Source: Amycolatopsis aidingensis (GTDB lineage Bacteria > Actinomycetota > Actinomycetes > Mycobacteriales > Pseudonocardiaceae). Taken from it: a DNA stretch of 64,000 nt. A program made the position numbers and the translations under genes. Every line of letters starts with the position of its first letter. Position 1 is the stretch's first letter. This document shows positions 35,212 to 44,417 of this stretch, in pieces. Location of the stretch: NCBI RefSeq assembly GCF_018885265.1, contig NZ_CP076538.1, positions 3,260,001 to 3,324,000 of the forward strand. The letters are read 5' to 3'. Below the pieces are notes generated by a model, which ran no database searches, had not been told where the DNA came from, and saw nothing but the letters and a program-made list of their open reading frames with translations.

Positions 35212-35973
35212 TCAGACCGTGATGGTGCGCGGCCCGGCGTTGGCGATCTCCTCCAGCGTCGCGGGGTCGACATCGCTGTCGGTGATGAAGGTGTCGATGT
35301 CCTTGAGTTCCGCGAAGCGGGTGAAACAGTCATTGCCGACCTTGGTGTGGTCGGCCAGCAGCACGCAGCGCCTGCTGCTGGCGATGGCCGCGCGTTTGAT
35401 CATGGCTTCGGCGGCGTCCGGCGTGGTCAGGCCGCGTTCGGCGGAGATGCCGTTGGTGGCGATGAACGCGACGTCGACGAAGGTCGCGTCGAGTGCCTGC
35501 AGGGCCCAGGCGTCCACGGTGGCGAGGGTGCGGCTGCGCAGCCGCCCGCCGACCAGCATCAGGGTCAGGTTCGGCCGGGCGGCGAGGCTCAGCGCGATGT
35601 TGACCGAGTGTGTGACCACGGTCAGTTCCCGGTCGTTGGGCAGCTCATCGGCCAGCCGGGCGGTGGTGGACCCGGCGTCGAGCAGGATGCTGCCCTCGGC
35701 CGGAAGTTCGGCGAGCGCCGCCTTGGCGATGCGGACCTTCTCGGTCATCATCACGCCCTCGCGGGTGGCGAGGGCGGGTTCGAAGCCAAGCCGTTCCACC
35801 GGAATCGCCCCACCGTGCACCCGCCGGAGCACGCCGTGCCGTTCCAGGATGGTGAGGTCGCGGCGGATCGTCTCGGTGGTCACGGTGAACTCGTCGGCGA
35901 GCGCGGTGACGTCCACCCTGCCATTGGCACGGGCTCGTTCGAGGATCACCTGCTGCCGCTCCTCGGCATACAC
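35212..35973 (-). CDS. DeoR-family sugar regulator (FruR-like)
   Basis: A 253-residue repressor. Residues about 5-60 are the DeoR helix-turn-helix (VDVTALADEFTVTTETIRRDL and LRRVHGGA). The C-terminal sensor domain has SILLDAGSTT and the TPDAAEAMIKRAAI region, typical of DeoR sugar-phosphate sensors. GGAAGGAG eight bases upstream supports GTG 35973. The 1-phosphofructokinase gene lies nearby in the opposite direction, so it may respond to fructose 1-phosphate and control that gene. Confidence 0.88.
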   Translation of the reverse strand: MYAEERQQVILERARANGRVDVTALADEFTVTTETIRRDLTILERHGVLRRVHGGAIPVERLGFEPALATREGVMMTEKVRIAKAALAELPAEGSILLDAGSTTARLADELPNDRELTVVTHSVNIALSLAARPNLTLMLVGGRLRSRTLATVDAWALQALDATFVDVAFIATNGISAERGLTTPDAAEAMIKRAAIASSRRCVLLADHTKVGNDCFTRFAELKDIDTFITDSDVDPATLEEIANAGPRTITV

Positions 35974-36198
35974 CCCGATCGCTCCTTCCAGCCGTGCTGA
36001 TCGTATCGGGCGGTGTGGCCCCGGTGCACGGGTGACTCGCCGTCGGCCGCCACGCCCGCCGAGGTCGTAGTGGCCGGGAACTGGCGAAAACACCAGTACC
36101 GCAGTCGGAACAATTCGGTTCCGGGCCGGCTCATCGGCGGTCGCGGGTGACGGCCCGGGATTCGGCAGGAGCAAGTGCGACATGAGGAGATGGTCGCC

Positions 36199-36408
36199 GT
36201 GGCCGGTGTGCGAGTCGTGCTTTCGGGTGGTCCCGCGCGGTTGCCCCAGTCGGTGCGCGTGCAGGAGGTAAATGATCTGACCGAGAAGGTGAAGATTGTT
36301 TTCGCCTCTGGGTACGAGCACTTCACCGACAGTGGGGAAATGGTGGAAATCGACGGGGACCGGCTGCCCGTTTTCGAATGGTGTGGCCGGACGATGATGG
36401 CGGAGTGA
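36199..36408 (+). CDS. DUF5988 family small protein
   Basis: A protein of about 69 residues with the DUF5988 pattern VVLSGGPARLPQ, then KVKIVFASGYEHF and a short acidic end. Members are small actinomycete proteins, often near secondary-metabolite genes; function is unknown. The start is uncertain: GTG 36199 has GAGGAG nine bases upstream, but ATG 36190 and GTG 36175 are also in frame. The 225 bases before it hold the divergent DeoR promoter and nothing else recognised. Confidence 0.65.
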   Translation: MAGVRVVLSGGPARLPQSVRVQEVNDLTEKVKIVFASGYEHFTDSGEMVEIDGDRLPVFEWCGRTMMAE

Positions 36409-36470
36409 CCGCGGGCTCGCCCCCGTGGCCGGGCGGGCGCACTAGCCCGGGGCACGTGCCCGGATCCCAA

Positions 36471-36493
36471 CAGATACAACACAAAACCAGATA
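36471..36493. promoter_or_regulatory. Direct repeat before the fruK-like gene
   Basis: CAGATA occurs at 36471-36476 and 36488-36493, 17 bases apart, in an unusually A-rich stretch of this GC-rich region. It lies about 120 bases upstream of the 1-phosphofructokinase gene and is a possible operator or promoter site for the nearby DeoR regulator. This is weak evidence. Confidence 0.25.
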
Positions 36494-36615
36494 AGCAGTA
36501 GTGAAACCCTTGCAAGCAGAAGGTAGCGTGCCCTACCGTGCTCAGTTGAGCGCGAGTGTGCGCATGCTGCCCGTGGGGTGCGTACTCCGAACGGTGCGAG
36601 GCAAGGGGCGGATGC

Positions 36616-37560
36616 ATGATCGTGACGGTGACCCTGAACCCGAGCGTCGACCGGACGATCGAGGTGGAAGGGTTCCGGCGGGGCACCCTGCTGCGGGGCA
36701 CCGGTGGCCAGGTCGAGTCCGGTGGCAAGGGCATCAATGTGACGAAGGCGCTCTCGGCCAACCGGGTGGACTCGGTGGCGGTGCTCCCGGTCGGTGGTGC
36801 CGAGGGCAGGCACCTCGGCGATCTGCTTGCCGCCGAAGGGGTTCCGGCCGTCCTGGTGCCGGTGCGGCCGCCCACCCGGTCCAATGTCAGCGTGGTGGAG
36901 CCGGACGGCACGGTCACCAAGCTGAACGAGCGCGGCGGCGGCCTCTCCGGGCCGGAACTGGCCGCCATCCGCGACGCGGTCGTGGGCCACCTGCCCGGTG
37001 CGGCCTGGGTGGTGCTCGCCGGCAGCCTGCCTGCCGACGTCCCGGACACCAGCTACGGCGACGCGGTGCGCAGGCTGCGGGAGGCCGAGGTCCCGGTGGC
37101 GGTGGACACCAGTGGGAGCGCGCTGGTCGAGGCGATCAAGAACGGCCCGAACCTGGTCAAGCCGAATCTCGTCGAACTGGAGAGCGTGGTGCAGCGGCGG
37201 CTGGCGACCCTCGGCGAGGTGGTGGCGGCGGCACGCCTGGTGCAGGGGGCCGGTGCGGGCACGGTGCTGGCCAGCCTCGGCTCGGACGGGGCGGTGCTGG
37301 TCGAGCCGGACGGCCGGGCCTGGCACGGGGAGGCGGTCGCGGCCCGGTGCAGCGCGGTCGGTGCCGGGGACGCGCTGCTGGCCGGGTTTCTCGCCGCGGG
37401 TGCGGTCGGGCCGGACGCGCTGGGTGAGGGGCTGCGCTGGGCCGCGGCAGCGGTGTCGCTGCCGGGCAGCAGGATGCCGGAGCCGGACGACATCCAGCGG
37501 GTGCGGGTGCAGGTGCATCCGGAGTACGCGCCGCACCGGCGGCTGGTGGACCGCAGCTGA
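36616..37560 (+). CDS. fruK: 1-phosphofructokinase
   Basis: A 314-residue PfkB-family sugar kinase that would phosphorylate fructose 1-phosphate to the 1,6-bisphosphate in the cytoplasm. Signature 1 is GGKGINVTKAL; signature 2 is SAVGAGDALLAGFL with the catalytic Asp. The N-terminus VTVTLNPSVDRTIEV is characteristic of 1-phosphofructokinase. ATG 36616 follows AGGGGCGG at good spacing. No fructose PTS gene is adjacent, which is unusual for a fru locus. Tagatose 6-phosphate kinase activity is a possible alternative within the same family. Confidence 0.88.
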   Translation: MIVTVTLNPSVDRTIEVEGFRRGTLLRGTGGQVESGGKGINVTKALSANRVDSVAVLPVGGAEGRHLGDLLAAEGVPAVLVPVRPPTRSNVSVVEPDGTVTKLNERGGGLSGPELAAIRDAVVGHLPGAAWVVLAGSLPADVPDTSYGDAVRRLREAEVPVAVDTSGSALVEAIKNGPNLVKPNLVELESVVQRRLATLGEVVAAARLVQGAGAGTVLASLGSDGAVLVEPDGRAWHGEAVAARCSAVGAGDALLAGFLAAGAVGPDALGEGLRWAAAAVSLPGSRMPEPDDIQRVRVQVHPEYAPHRRLVDRS

Positions 37561-37599
37561 CCAGCACCCAGCCAAACTAACATGAATCCAAGGAATCGG

Positions 37600-37628
37600 T
37601 TGTAAACCAACATCCACCTGCTTACACT
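37600..37628 (+). promoter_or_regulatory. Promoter of the first LAL regulator gene
   Basis: TTGTAA (37600-37605), a 17-base spacer and TACACT (37623-37628). The spacer and -10 region (ending CTTACACT) closely match those of the second LAL gene at 44244-44272, where 18 or more of 23 bases from 37606 agree. The shared sequence may also be a regulator site. Confidence 0.6.
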
Positions 37629-37709
37629 CCGGATCCGGAGAAGCCGTTCTCGTGACTCGCTGCCCGGAGGATGCCGCGGCAGACGGCGATGGGAGGCGCG
37701 GCAACGGAC

Positions 37710-40553
37710 ATGGATGTTGATTTTCGTGGGTTCCTGCTGGAACGGGACCACGAGCTGGCCTGGGCGGCCGGGGCACTCGATGCTGCCGCGGCCGGAACGG
37801 GTGGGGTGGTCGTGATCGGCGGGCCACCCGGCGCCGGGCGGTCCGCGCTGCTGGACGCGCTCGCCGGGGCCGAGCAGGCCGCCCCGTTCCTGCCGCTGCG
37901 GGCGAACGGCTCCGCCGCGGAGGCCGACCATCCCCTCGGCCTCGCCCGGCAACTGCTGCGGCCGGTGCTCGGCACGGACCAGCGCCCCGAGCCGGAGGGC
38001 TGGCCGCGCGGAGCGGCGGGCCACGCGCGGCGGCTGCTCGCCGCCGTACCGGGCACGATGACCGACGCTCGCCGCGAGGTTCTGCTGCACGGGCTGCATG
38101 TGCTGATCGGCGAGCTGGGCAGGGACCGTCCGGTGCTGCTGCTCGCCGATGACCTGCAGTGGGCCGATCCGCCGTCGCTGCGCTGGCTCGGCTACCTCGC
38201 CAGACGGATCGTCCGGATGCCGATCCTCATCGCCTGCACCATCGCGGAGGACTGTGCGAGCACCGATCCCGCGCTGCTACGGGAGCTCGCGGCAACCGCC
38301 AGCCGCACCCTGCGGCCGGGCCCGCTGTCGCCGCCCAGCGTGCACCGGATGGCCGAGCGGGTGCTCGGCGGTGCCTGCTCGGAGGATCTCGTGCTGACCT
38401 GCCTGCGGGCGACCGGTGGCAACCCCGGTGCGCTGGTGGCGGTGCTGTCCGGCCTGCGGGATCGGCATCCCCGGCCCGCGCGGCGGTGGGCGGACGTGCC
38501 TGCCGAGACCGTCCAGGTGCTGTTGCGGGACTGGCGGATGGCCTGCCTCGCGGTGCAACCGGAACCCGTGCGTGCCCTCGCCGGGGCGGTGGCGGTGCTC
38601 GATACCGACGCGGGCCCGGAACTGCTGCGCGACCTCACCGGCATGACGAGGGAGGAGTACAAGTCGGCCATCCAGGCCATGGACCGGACCGGCCTGCTGG
38701 CAGGCACCGGCGCGCCGCGCCTGGCGCATTCCACCGTGCGGGCGGCGGTGATGGCCGAGCTGAGTGCCGAGGCGACCGGCCGCCTGCATGCCGGGGCCGC
38801 CCGGCTGTTGCACGAGGCCGGGTACCCCGCCGAGCGGGTGGCCGCACACGTACTGGCGGCCGGTGGCGGGCAGGGGCCCACCGAGCGCAAGGTGCTGCGC
38901 CGCGCGGCCGGCGCGGCCCTGGACCGGGGCGCCCCCGGCGAGGCCGTGCGGTACCTGCGTGCGGCGCTGGCCGAGGAGTCCCTGACCGGGCTCTCCAGGG
39001 CCCGCCTGCTGGTTGACCTCGCCGTGGCGGGGCGCGGGCTCGACCTCGCCACGGCGGCGCGGGACCTGGTGTCGGCCGTGCCGAGGCTGGGTTCCGCGGC
39101 CGAACGCGCCGCGGCCGCACTGTGGCTGCCCCCGGCGTTCGCCGCTACCGACCCCGCCGCCGGCGCGCTGCTGCGGCGGGTCGCGGGCGAGCAGGGCGTC
39201 GACCGCACCGGCATCGGCCCACCCGGCCGCGCGGACTCCTGCGGGCCGTCGGAGGCCGGGTGGCGGCTGGAGGCACGGCTGCGCTGGCTGGCCATCCAGG
39301 AACCCGCGCCGCCGTCGGAGTGCGCCACCCGGCTGCGATGGCTGCGGGACCAGGAGCCGGTGCTCGCCGACGGTGGGGGCCGCGAACTGCTGACGGTGCT
39401 CGCCTACCGGGCACTGCTGACCGGGACGCTGCCCGCGGCGGAGCTGGCGGATGTCCTCGACCGCGTGCTGGAGCGGGAACCGGCGAACGCGGCGCACACC
39501 TACACCGCCCTGCCCGCGCTGGCCCACCTCGCGGCCGGGACGGACTCGGTGACCGCCCTGTCCGGCTGGCTGGACCTGGCCGCGATCGCCGTGGCACAGC
39601 AGGAGTCCGCGGGCGCGCGGGCGGTGGTCAACGCCGAGCGGGCGGTGCTGCTGGCCGGGACCGGGCACCTTGCAGGCGCCAGGGACCTCGCGGAAGGCGT
39701 GCTGGACGGGGCCGATCCTGCCTGGCCGGAGGCCACCACCCTGGCGGTGCTGGCGCTGGCGACGGTCGCCCTGCGGACCATGGACCCCGAACCCGGCCCG
39801 CGGATCCGGCTGGCCGTGCGGCACTCCGGCGACCTGCGGGCGATCACCGCGGACCGCATGGTGCGCGGGATGGCGGACCTGGTGCGGGGCGACCCCCGGG
39901 CCGCGCTGGACCGGTTCCTCGACTGCGGGCGGCAGCTGGCCTGCTACCAATGGGCGGGCCCCGCTTTCTCCTGGTGGCGCTGCTGGGCCGCGGCCGCCCA
40001 GCAGCGGCTCGGCGATTCCGCCGCCGCGCTCGCGCTGGCCGATGCGCAGTACCAGGCGGCGCTGGCCTGGGGCAGCCCGATGGCCGTCGGGCAGGCGCTG
40101 CGCCTGCGCGGCACCCTGACCGAGGGTGCGGCCGGGATCGAACTGCTGCGCGAGGCCGTGACAGTGCTGCGCGCCTCCGCCGACCAGATCGAGCTTGGCG
40201 CGGCGATCCTGACGCTGGGCAGGCGGCTGGACGCCACCGCGGCGCCAGGGGCCGCCCGCCTGCTGGCCGAGTCCGACCGGATCGCGGCCGACCGCGGCGC
40301 CCGCTGGCTGGAACCGGCCCGGCCCGGCGCGGTCACCTTCCCGGTACCGCGGATCACCCCGGCCGGGCGCGGCGCACTGACCGGCACCGAGGACGCCGTG
40401 GTCGAACTGGTGCTGCGCGGCTGGAGCAACCAGCGGGTCGCGGACGACCTCGGGGTCACCCGGCGAGCGGTGGAGAAGAACCTGACCCGGGTGTACCGGA
40501 AACTCGGTGTGTCCGGGCGGGCCGGGCTGATCGGCAGGCTGGGTGCGGGGTGA
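37710..40553 (+). CDS. LAL-family LuxR regulator 1 (polyene cluster)
   Basis: A large ATP-binding LuxR-family regulator of about 947 residues. The N-terminal ATPase has a changed Walker A, GGPPGAGRS, in which Arg44 replaces the usual Lys, and a normal Walker B (VLLLADDLQWADP). A long helical middle region follows. The C-terminal 65 residues are the LuxR helix-turn-helix (SNQRVADDLGVTRRAVEKNLTRVYRKLGVSGRAGL). Regulators of this class control nystatin, amphotericin and pimaricin clusters. ATG 37710 is preferred, but 37671 and 37689 are also in frame. The PAS-LuxR gene follows after 160 bases. It is paralogous to the gene at 44418. Confidence 0.85.
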   Translation: MDVDFRGFLLERDHELAWAAGALDAAAAGTGGVVVIGGPPGAGRSALLDALAGAEQAAPFLPLRANGSAAEADHPLGLARQLLRPVLGTDQRPEPEGWPRGAAGHARRLLAAVPGTMTDARREVLLHGLHVLIGELGRDRPVLLLADDLQWADPPSLRWLGYLARRIVRMPILIACTIAEDCASTDPALLRELAATASRTLRPGPLSPPSVHRMAERVLGGACSEDLVLTCLRATGGNPGALVAVLSGLRDRHPRPARRWADVPAETVQVLLRDWRMACLAVQPEPVRALAGAVAVLDTDAGPELLRDLTGMTREEYKSAIQAMDRTGLLAGTGAPRLAHSTVRAAVMAELSAEATGRLHAGAARLLHEAGYPAERVAAHVLAAGGGQGPTERKVLRRAAGAALDRGAPGEAVRYLRAALAEESLTGLSRARLLVDLAVAGRGLDLATAARDLVSAVPRLGSAAERAAAALWLPPAFAATDPAAGALLRRVAGEQGVDRTGIGPPGRADSCGPSEAGWRLEARLRWLAIQEPAPPSECATRLRWLRDQEPVLADGGGRELLTVLAYRALLTGTLPAAELADVLDRVLEREPANAAHTYTALPALAHLAAGTDSVTALSGWLDLAAIAVAQQESAGARAVVNAERAVLLAGTGHLAGARDLAEGVLDGADPAWPEATTLAVLALATVALRTMDPEPGPRIRLAVRHSGDLRAITADRMVRGMADLVRGDPRAALDRFLDCGRQLACYQWAGPAFSWWRCWAAAAQQRLGDSAAALALADAQYQAALAWGSPMAVGQALRLRGTLTEGAAGIELLREAVTVLRASADQIELGAAILTLGRRLDATAAPGAARLLAESDRIAADRGARWLEPARPGAVTFPVPRITPAGRGALTGTEDAVVELVLRGWSNQRVADDLGVTRRAVEKNLTRVYRKLGVSGRAGLIGRLGAG

Positions 40554-40713
40554 TGGTGCCGGTACCGAACGCCATCCCCCTGCGGGGTCCGCATCCTCCG
40601 AACCAGTACCGGGGAAACCCGCAGTGTTGGCGCGATCCCGGCGCCGCGCCCGGATCTCTTTCCTATGCTCACCTGAACGATCCGACCTTGAACAAGATAC
40701 GAGGAGCGGTCGA

Positions 40714-41382
40714 ATGACGGACGAGAACCTGGACCCCACGCCTGCCCCCGAACTTCCCGGCGGCAACGGGGTGTTCCGGGCCTTCTTCGACCGGACCGGA
40801 ATTCGTGCGGCCAATCTGGACGATCAGCTCCGGGTGGTCGAGGCGAGCGTCGACTTCGGCAAGGAGTTCGGCGTCTCGGTACCGTCCCTGCGCGGCGAGC
40901 CGCTGCCGGACCTGCTGCACCCCAGCGTGCGCGGCAGTGTGGCGCAGCAGTTCAGCTGGCTGGCCGAGGGGCAGCGGCCACGGTTCGTGGAACGGGTGCT
41001 GGCGATGCGCTCCGGCAACTCGGTGTTCGGCGGGGAGCTGACCGGCTTCGCCGTGTACGGCCCCGCGGGCCAGGTGGACAGCCTGATGGCGCTGCTACGG
41101 CCCGAGCAGGGGGATCGGGGCAACCATGTGGTGGTCGGCCGCAAGAAGCTGCTGACCGAACTGGACGCCCGCATTCTGGAGGGGGTGGCCGCGGGCGCCT
41201 CCACCGTGCAGCTGGCCGCGCTGGTCTATCTCAGCTGCGGCGGCGTGGAGTACCACCTCACGGCGCTACTGCGGATGATGAAGGTGCGCAACCGTTCCGC
41301 CCTGGTCGCCAAGGCGTTCTCGATGGGCCTGTTCGGCGTCGGCGGCTGGCCTCCCCGGGTGCTGCCGGAGTACGTGCACTGA
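40714..41382 (+). CDS. PAS-LuxR regulator 1 (PimM-like)
   Basis: A 222-residue regulator. Residues about 18-130 are a PAS-like sensor (AFFDRTGIRAANLDDQLRVVEAS; LLHPSVRG). Residues about 150-205 are a LuxR-type DNA-binding domain (ILEGVAAGASTVQLAALVYLSCGGVEYHLTALLRMMKV). PAS-LuxR proteins such as PimM, NysRIV and AmphRIV activate polyene macrolide genes through a 16-bp palindrome. GAGGAG seven bases upstream supports ATG 40714. It follows LAL regulator 1 and is paralogous to the gene at 46993. Confidence 0.88.
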   Translation: MTDENLDPTPAPELPGGNGVFRAFFDRTGIRAANLDDQLRVVEASVDFGKEFGVSVPSLRGEPLPDLLHPSVRGSVAQQFSWLAEGQRPRFVERVLAMRSGNSVFGGELTGFAVYGPAGQVDSLMALLRPEQGDRGNHVVVGRKKLLTELDARILEGVAAGASTVQLAALVYLSCGGVEYHLTALLRMMKVRNRSALVAKAFSMGLFGVGGWPPRVLPEYVH

Positions 41383-41413
41383 GAGCCTGCCCCGGAACTG
41401 GGCCAGGGCGTCC

Positions 41414-42472
41414 TCACCCCGCGCGGTAGAACTCGCGGATCCGGCCGATGATGTGCTCCTGCTCGCTCACCGCCATCCCGACGTAGGTCGGCAGCAGCAA
41501 CCCGTCCGTGGCGAACCGGGCGGCGTTCAGCGCGGGCCATTCCTGGTCGAAGTACGGCGGTTGCCTGCTCATCGGCTGGAAGAACGGCCGGGTCTCGATC
41601 CCGTCCTCGGCGAGGAACTCCCGCAGCTGCGGCATCCGGCTCGCCCGCAGATCGTAGGTCCACAGCACGTCCCGGGGCGGCATCAGGGTGAGCCCTGGCG
41701 TTCCCGCCAGTCCCTCGTCGTACCGGCGCTCGATCTCCGCGCGTTGCCGAAGCATCTCGTCGAGCCGTTCCAGCTGTGCGAGCGCCACGGCGGCCTGCAT
41801 GTTCGTCATCCGGAAGTTGAAGCCGAGCTTCTTGTGCAGGAACCGGAGGTCGCGGGAGTAGGCCCAGCTGTGCAGGTGTGCCAGCTGACCGGCCAGCCGG
41901 GGGTCGTCGGTCAGGCAGATCCCGCCCTCCCCAGCAGTCATGATCTTGGTGGCGTCGAAGGAGAAGCAGGCGATGTCCGCCACCGGCCGGATGCCGTGCG
42001 CCTCGGCGGAATCCTCGACCACGCGAAGGTTGTAGTCGAAGGCGATCCGCATGATCTCGTCCATATCGCACTGCCTGCCGTAGATGTGCACCGGCATGAT
42101 CACCTTGGTGCTAGCGGTGATCTTGTCTTCGACCGCGGAGACGTCGATGTTCAGGTCCGCGCCGCAGTCGACGAACACCGGGGTCGCGCCCACGTGGGTG
42201 ACGGCCCAGGCGCAGGCGATCATCGTGAACTCGGGAACCAGTACCTCGTCGCCGGGGCCGATCCCCAGCGCGCGCAGCGCGAGCGCGAGTGCGGCGGTGC
42301 CCGAGGCGCAGGCGACACCGTGCCGCATGCCGTTGTAGGCGGCGAAATCTTGTTCCAGCCGTGGTACGTAGGCTCCATGCGAGGAGATCCAGCCCTCGTT
42401 GATCGCGTCGCTCACGTACGCCAGCTCGTTTCCGGCGAGGCTGGGCTTGGCAACCGGGTACTTCACAGTCAT
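41414..42472 (-). CDS. Sugar aminotransferase for mycosamine (NysDII/AmphDII type)
   Basis: A 352-residue DegT/DnrJ/EryC1 aminotransferase. The PLP-binding Lys is K176 in FSFDATK, and D154 (VEDSAEAHG) would hold the pyridine nitrogen. Length and motifs are complete. In polyene clusters the homologue converts GDP-3-keto-6-deoxymannose to GDP-mycosamine. It follows the glycosyltransferase gene by 61 bases on the same strand and is probably co-transcribed with it. Without the cluster context, the family could act on other keto-sugars; the neighbouring dehydratase and transferase make mycosamine the best reading. Confidence 0.85.
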   Translation of the reverse strand: MTVKYPVAKPSLAGNELAYVSDAINEGWISSHGAYVPRLEQDFAAYNGMRHGVACASGTAALALALRALGIGPGDEVLVPEFTMIACAWAVTHVGATPVFVDCGADLNIDVSAVEDKITASTKVIMPVHIYGRQCDMDEIMRIAFDYNLRVVEDSAEAHGIRPVADIACFSFDATKIMTAGEGGICLTDDPRLAGQLAHLHSWAYSRDLRFLHKKLGFNFRMTNMQAAVALAQLERLDEMLRQRAEIERRYDEGLAGTPGLTLMPPRDVLWTYDLRASRMPQLREFLAEDGIETRPFFQPMSRQPPYFDQEWPALNAARFATDGLLLPTYVGMAVSEQEHIIGRIREFYRAG

Positions 42473-42533
42473 GGTTTCCTCGTTCGTCCTCGTCCGGGTG
42501 GTCCAGTGTGGTGCGATGTGCGGGCTGGGCCGG

Positions 42534-43937
42534 TCAGCCGAGTGCGGGCAGGGCCTGTAACAGGTCGGCGGCCGCCTCCCTCCCGCCCGCCGCGCGCATC
42601 AGGTTCCGGTAGTGCTCCGCGCGGGCGCGGAAGGTGCGGTCCCGCAGCACGCGGGTGAGTTTGCCGGTCACATCCTCCGGCACGAGGTCGTGCGGGTGGT
42701 CCAGCGTCAGGCTGACGCCCCGCTGCCTGCCGCGTACCGCCTGGTCCGGCCCGTCCGCCCACAATGGCCGGATGACCATCGGCTTGCCGTGCCGGAGGCT
42801 CTCGTGGAAACCGTTGCCGCCTCCATGCGTGAAGAACACCCGGACCTTGGGATGTGCCAGCACATCATGCTGGGACGGCACCCAGGACTCGATCCGGAGG
42901 TTGCCGGGGAGGCTCGCCGCCGGTGGTAAGAACTCCCGCTGCCCCGCGGGCAGCTTCCACAGGATCGAGTGCCTGCCGTCGAGCCTGCGCGCGACCTGCA
43001 CCATCGACCGGACCTCGTGCGGGGCCAGCCTGGTGACCGTGCCGAGTCCCATGTAGACGACCGAGTCCTGCCGGTCCAGCCATGCGGTGAGCTCCCCGCC
43101 GTCCCCGGACGCCTCCGGCAGGGGCGGCAGCAGCGCGCCCACGGTGCGCAGGTGCGCCGGGTAGCGGAAGGGGTACTCCAGCTCCGGCAGCGAGTAACAC
43201 AGGATCAGCTCCGCCCGCTCGGCCTTGGCAAGGAACCGTCGTGCCTGCGGCGCGATCCCGAGTTCCGCGCGGGTGCGGTGCTCCCGCGCCAGCACCCGGA
43301 GCATGCGCGGTTTGGCGAAGGTGGCCATCGTCCGTAGCTTGAACAACTGGTTGGCCAGTTGCTCGCGTGCGGTCATCGGGTAGGGCAGGCCGGAGTTCGG
43401 CGCCGGGAACCATGGCGAGGTGTGGCCCCGGCCGAACGGGACGTAGGTGGTCAGCCACACGCTGGGCAGGAACGTGGTGCTCAGCACGTAGGGGATCTTC
43501 TTGGTGATGGCCAGGTCGATCCCGTACTGGCACATGCTGTCGATCACCAGCAGCGCCGGCTGGATCTTGTCGGCGGCCGACTCCAGCGCGCGGTACTTGG
43601 CGGCCTGCAGGCTGGGATCGTAGCCCTGCTCGATCTGTGCCTGGTGCGCCTTGAAAAGGTCGGCCTGGGTGGCCGCCCGGTAGGTCCGCTCGTCCCAGGT
43701 CGCCGCCGATCGTTCCGGGATCGGCTCGCCGAGCGAGGCGAACTCGACCGGGTTGGTGGCGGAGATGCCCGCCACGTCCGCCCGCCGGTACTCGTCGGTG
43801 GCGAACCAGAGATCCGGCACCCCGCGGCGGGCGAGCTCGGCGGCCAGCACGCGCAGTGGGTTCATCATTCCGGGTTCCGGAAAACAGACGAAGAGGATCG
43901 GGCGGCGGGTGGACGTGGATTGGCTACCAGCCGTCAC
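42534..43937 (-). CDS. Mycosaminyltransferase-like glycosyltransferase (NysDI/AmphDI type)
   Basis: A 467-residue GT-B fold glycosyltransferase of the UGT/GT1 superfamily. The N-terminus (PILFVCFPEPGMMNPLRVLA) and the donor-site segment (WVPSQHDVLAHPKVRVFFTHGGGNGFHESLRHG) are clear. Length fits polyene mycosaminyltransferases. It would transfer mycosamine from GDP to a hydroxyl of the macrolactone. The start is GTG 43937 with AAAGG upstream. It heads an operon with the aminotransferase gene. A near-match to the PimM operator lies 90 bases upstream. Confidence 0.82.
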   Translation of the reverse strand: MTAGSQSTSTRRPILFVCFPEPGMMNPLRVLAAELARRGVPDLWFATDEYRRADVAGISATNPVEFASLGEPIPERSAATWDERTYRAATQADLFKAHQAQIEQGYDPSLQAAKYRALESAADKIQPALLVIDSMCQYGIDLAITKKIPYVLSTTFLPSVWLTTYVPFGRGHTSPWFPAPNSGLPYPMTAREQLANQLFKLRTMATFAKPRMLRVLAREHRTRAELGIAPQARRFLAKAERAELILCYSLPELEYPFRYPAHLRTVGALLPPLPEASGDGGELTAWLDRQDSVVYMGLGTVTRLAPHEVRSMVQVARRLDGRHSILWKLPAGQREFLPPAASLPGNLRIESWVPSQHDVLAHPKVRVFFTHGGGNGFHESLRHGKPMVIRPLWADGPDQAVRGRQRGVSLTLDHPHDLVPEDVTGKLTRVLRDRTFRARAEHYRNLMRAAGGREAAADLLQALPALG

Positions 43938-44025
43938 GGAACTGCCTTTCTCAGCCTGAGTCGATTCCGGGATCGCCGTAAAATGCGCCGCGAAACCCGG
44001 TCCCCGCGACCCTACGGGTCAAGGA

Positions 44026-44041
44026 CTAGGGAATTGCCGGA
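44026..44041. promoter_or_regulatory. Degenerate PimM-type operator before the glycosyltransferase
   Basis: CTAGGGAATTGCCGGA matches 13 of 16 positions of the PimM consensus CTVGGGAWWTCCCBAG; the left half is perfect and the right half poor. It is 89 bases upstream of the glycosyltransferase start. Confidence 0.4.
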
Positions 44042-44243
44042 TTCTTGTGGTCACCCAGAGTGTCCAATCAGGCGGCATGTGAATCAATCAAGTAGTGACT
44101 TATAGTGATATGAATGTTACTAATAGTGGCGAATAGGTGGGGTTTCGGCTTGGCGTCGGATGTGACGGCCCGTGAAAACTCCTGTTCAAGCTAGCTTCGC
44201 CAAGTGGCTGCCAAACAGACACAGGTAAACCAACGCAAATCCC

Positions 44244-44272
44244 TTGCTAACCGACATCCGGGTACTTACACT
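44244..44272 (+). promoter_or_regulatory. Promoter of the second LAL regulator gene
   Basis: TTGCTA (44244-44249), a 17-base spacer and TACACT (44267-44272). The spacer starts ACCGACATCC and ends CTTACACT, nearly the same as the LAL 1 promoter. It places the transcription start near 44280, which excludes the in-frame start at 44244. Confidence 0.6.
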
Positions 44273-44417
44273 TTCGTGTTACCTGGGCCACAGTCCCGCC
44301 GGGCCCTCCCGGTGCGGCAAATGGGGTGCGGCGTGGCCACGATTGCCAGCCGCCCGCGTGAAGAATGCTTTCAACAATCGCCGTTGGCCGGAAAACGATG
44401 GGGAGGCGGTGTCTGCT

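Larger units (their letters stand above)
43938..44417. other. 480-base intergenic region with two divergent promoters
   Basis: The region separates the glycosyltransferase from LAL regulator 2 and holds no credible gene. It contains the possible PAS-LuxR site at 44026-44041, an AT-rich stretch at about 44070-44140 likely to hold the glycosyltransferase promoter, GTAAACCAAC at 44225-44234 (also at 37602-37611 before LAL 1), the LAL 2 promoter at 44244-44272 and about 140 bases of its leader. Confidence 0.6.

Noticed and set aside
44244..44417. Longer N-terminus for LAL regulator 2 starting at 44244
   Set aside because: It would begin at the -35 box of the predicted promoter, and the extra residues show no similarity to LAL proteins.
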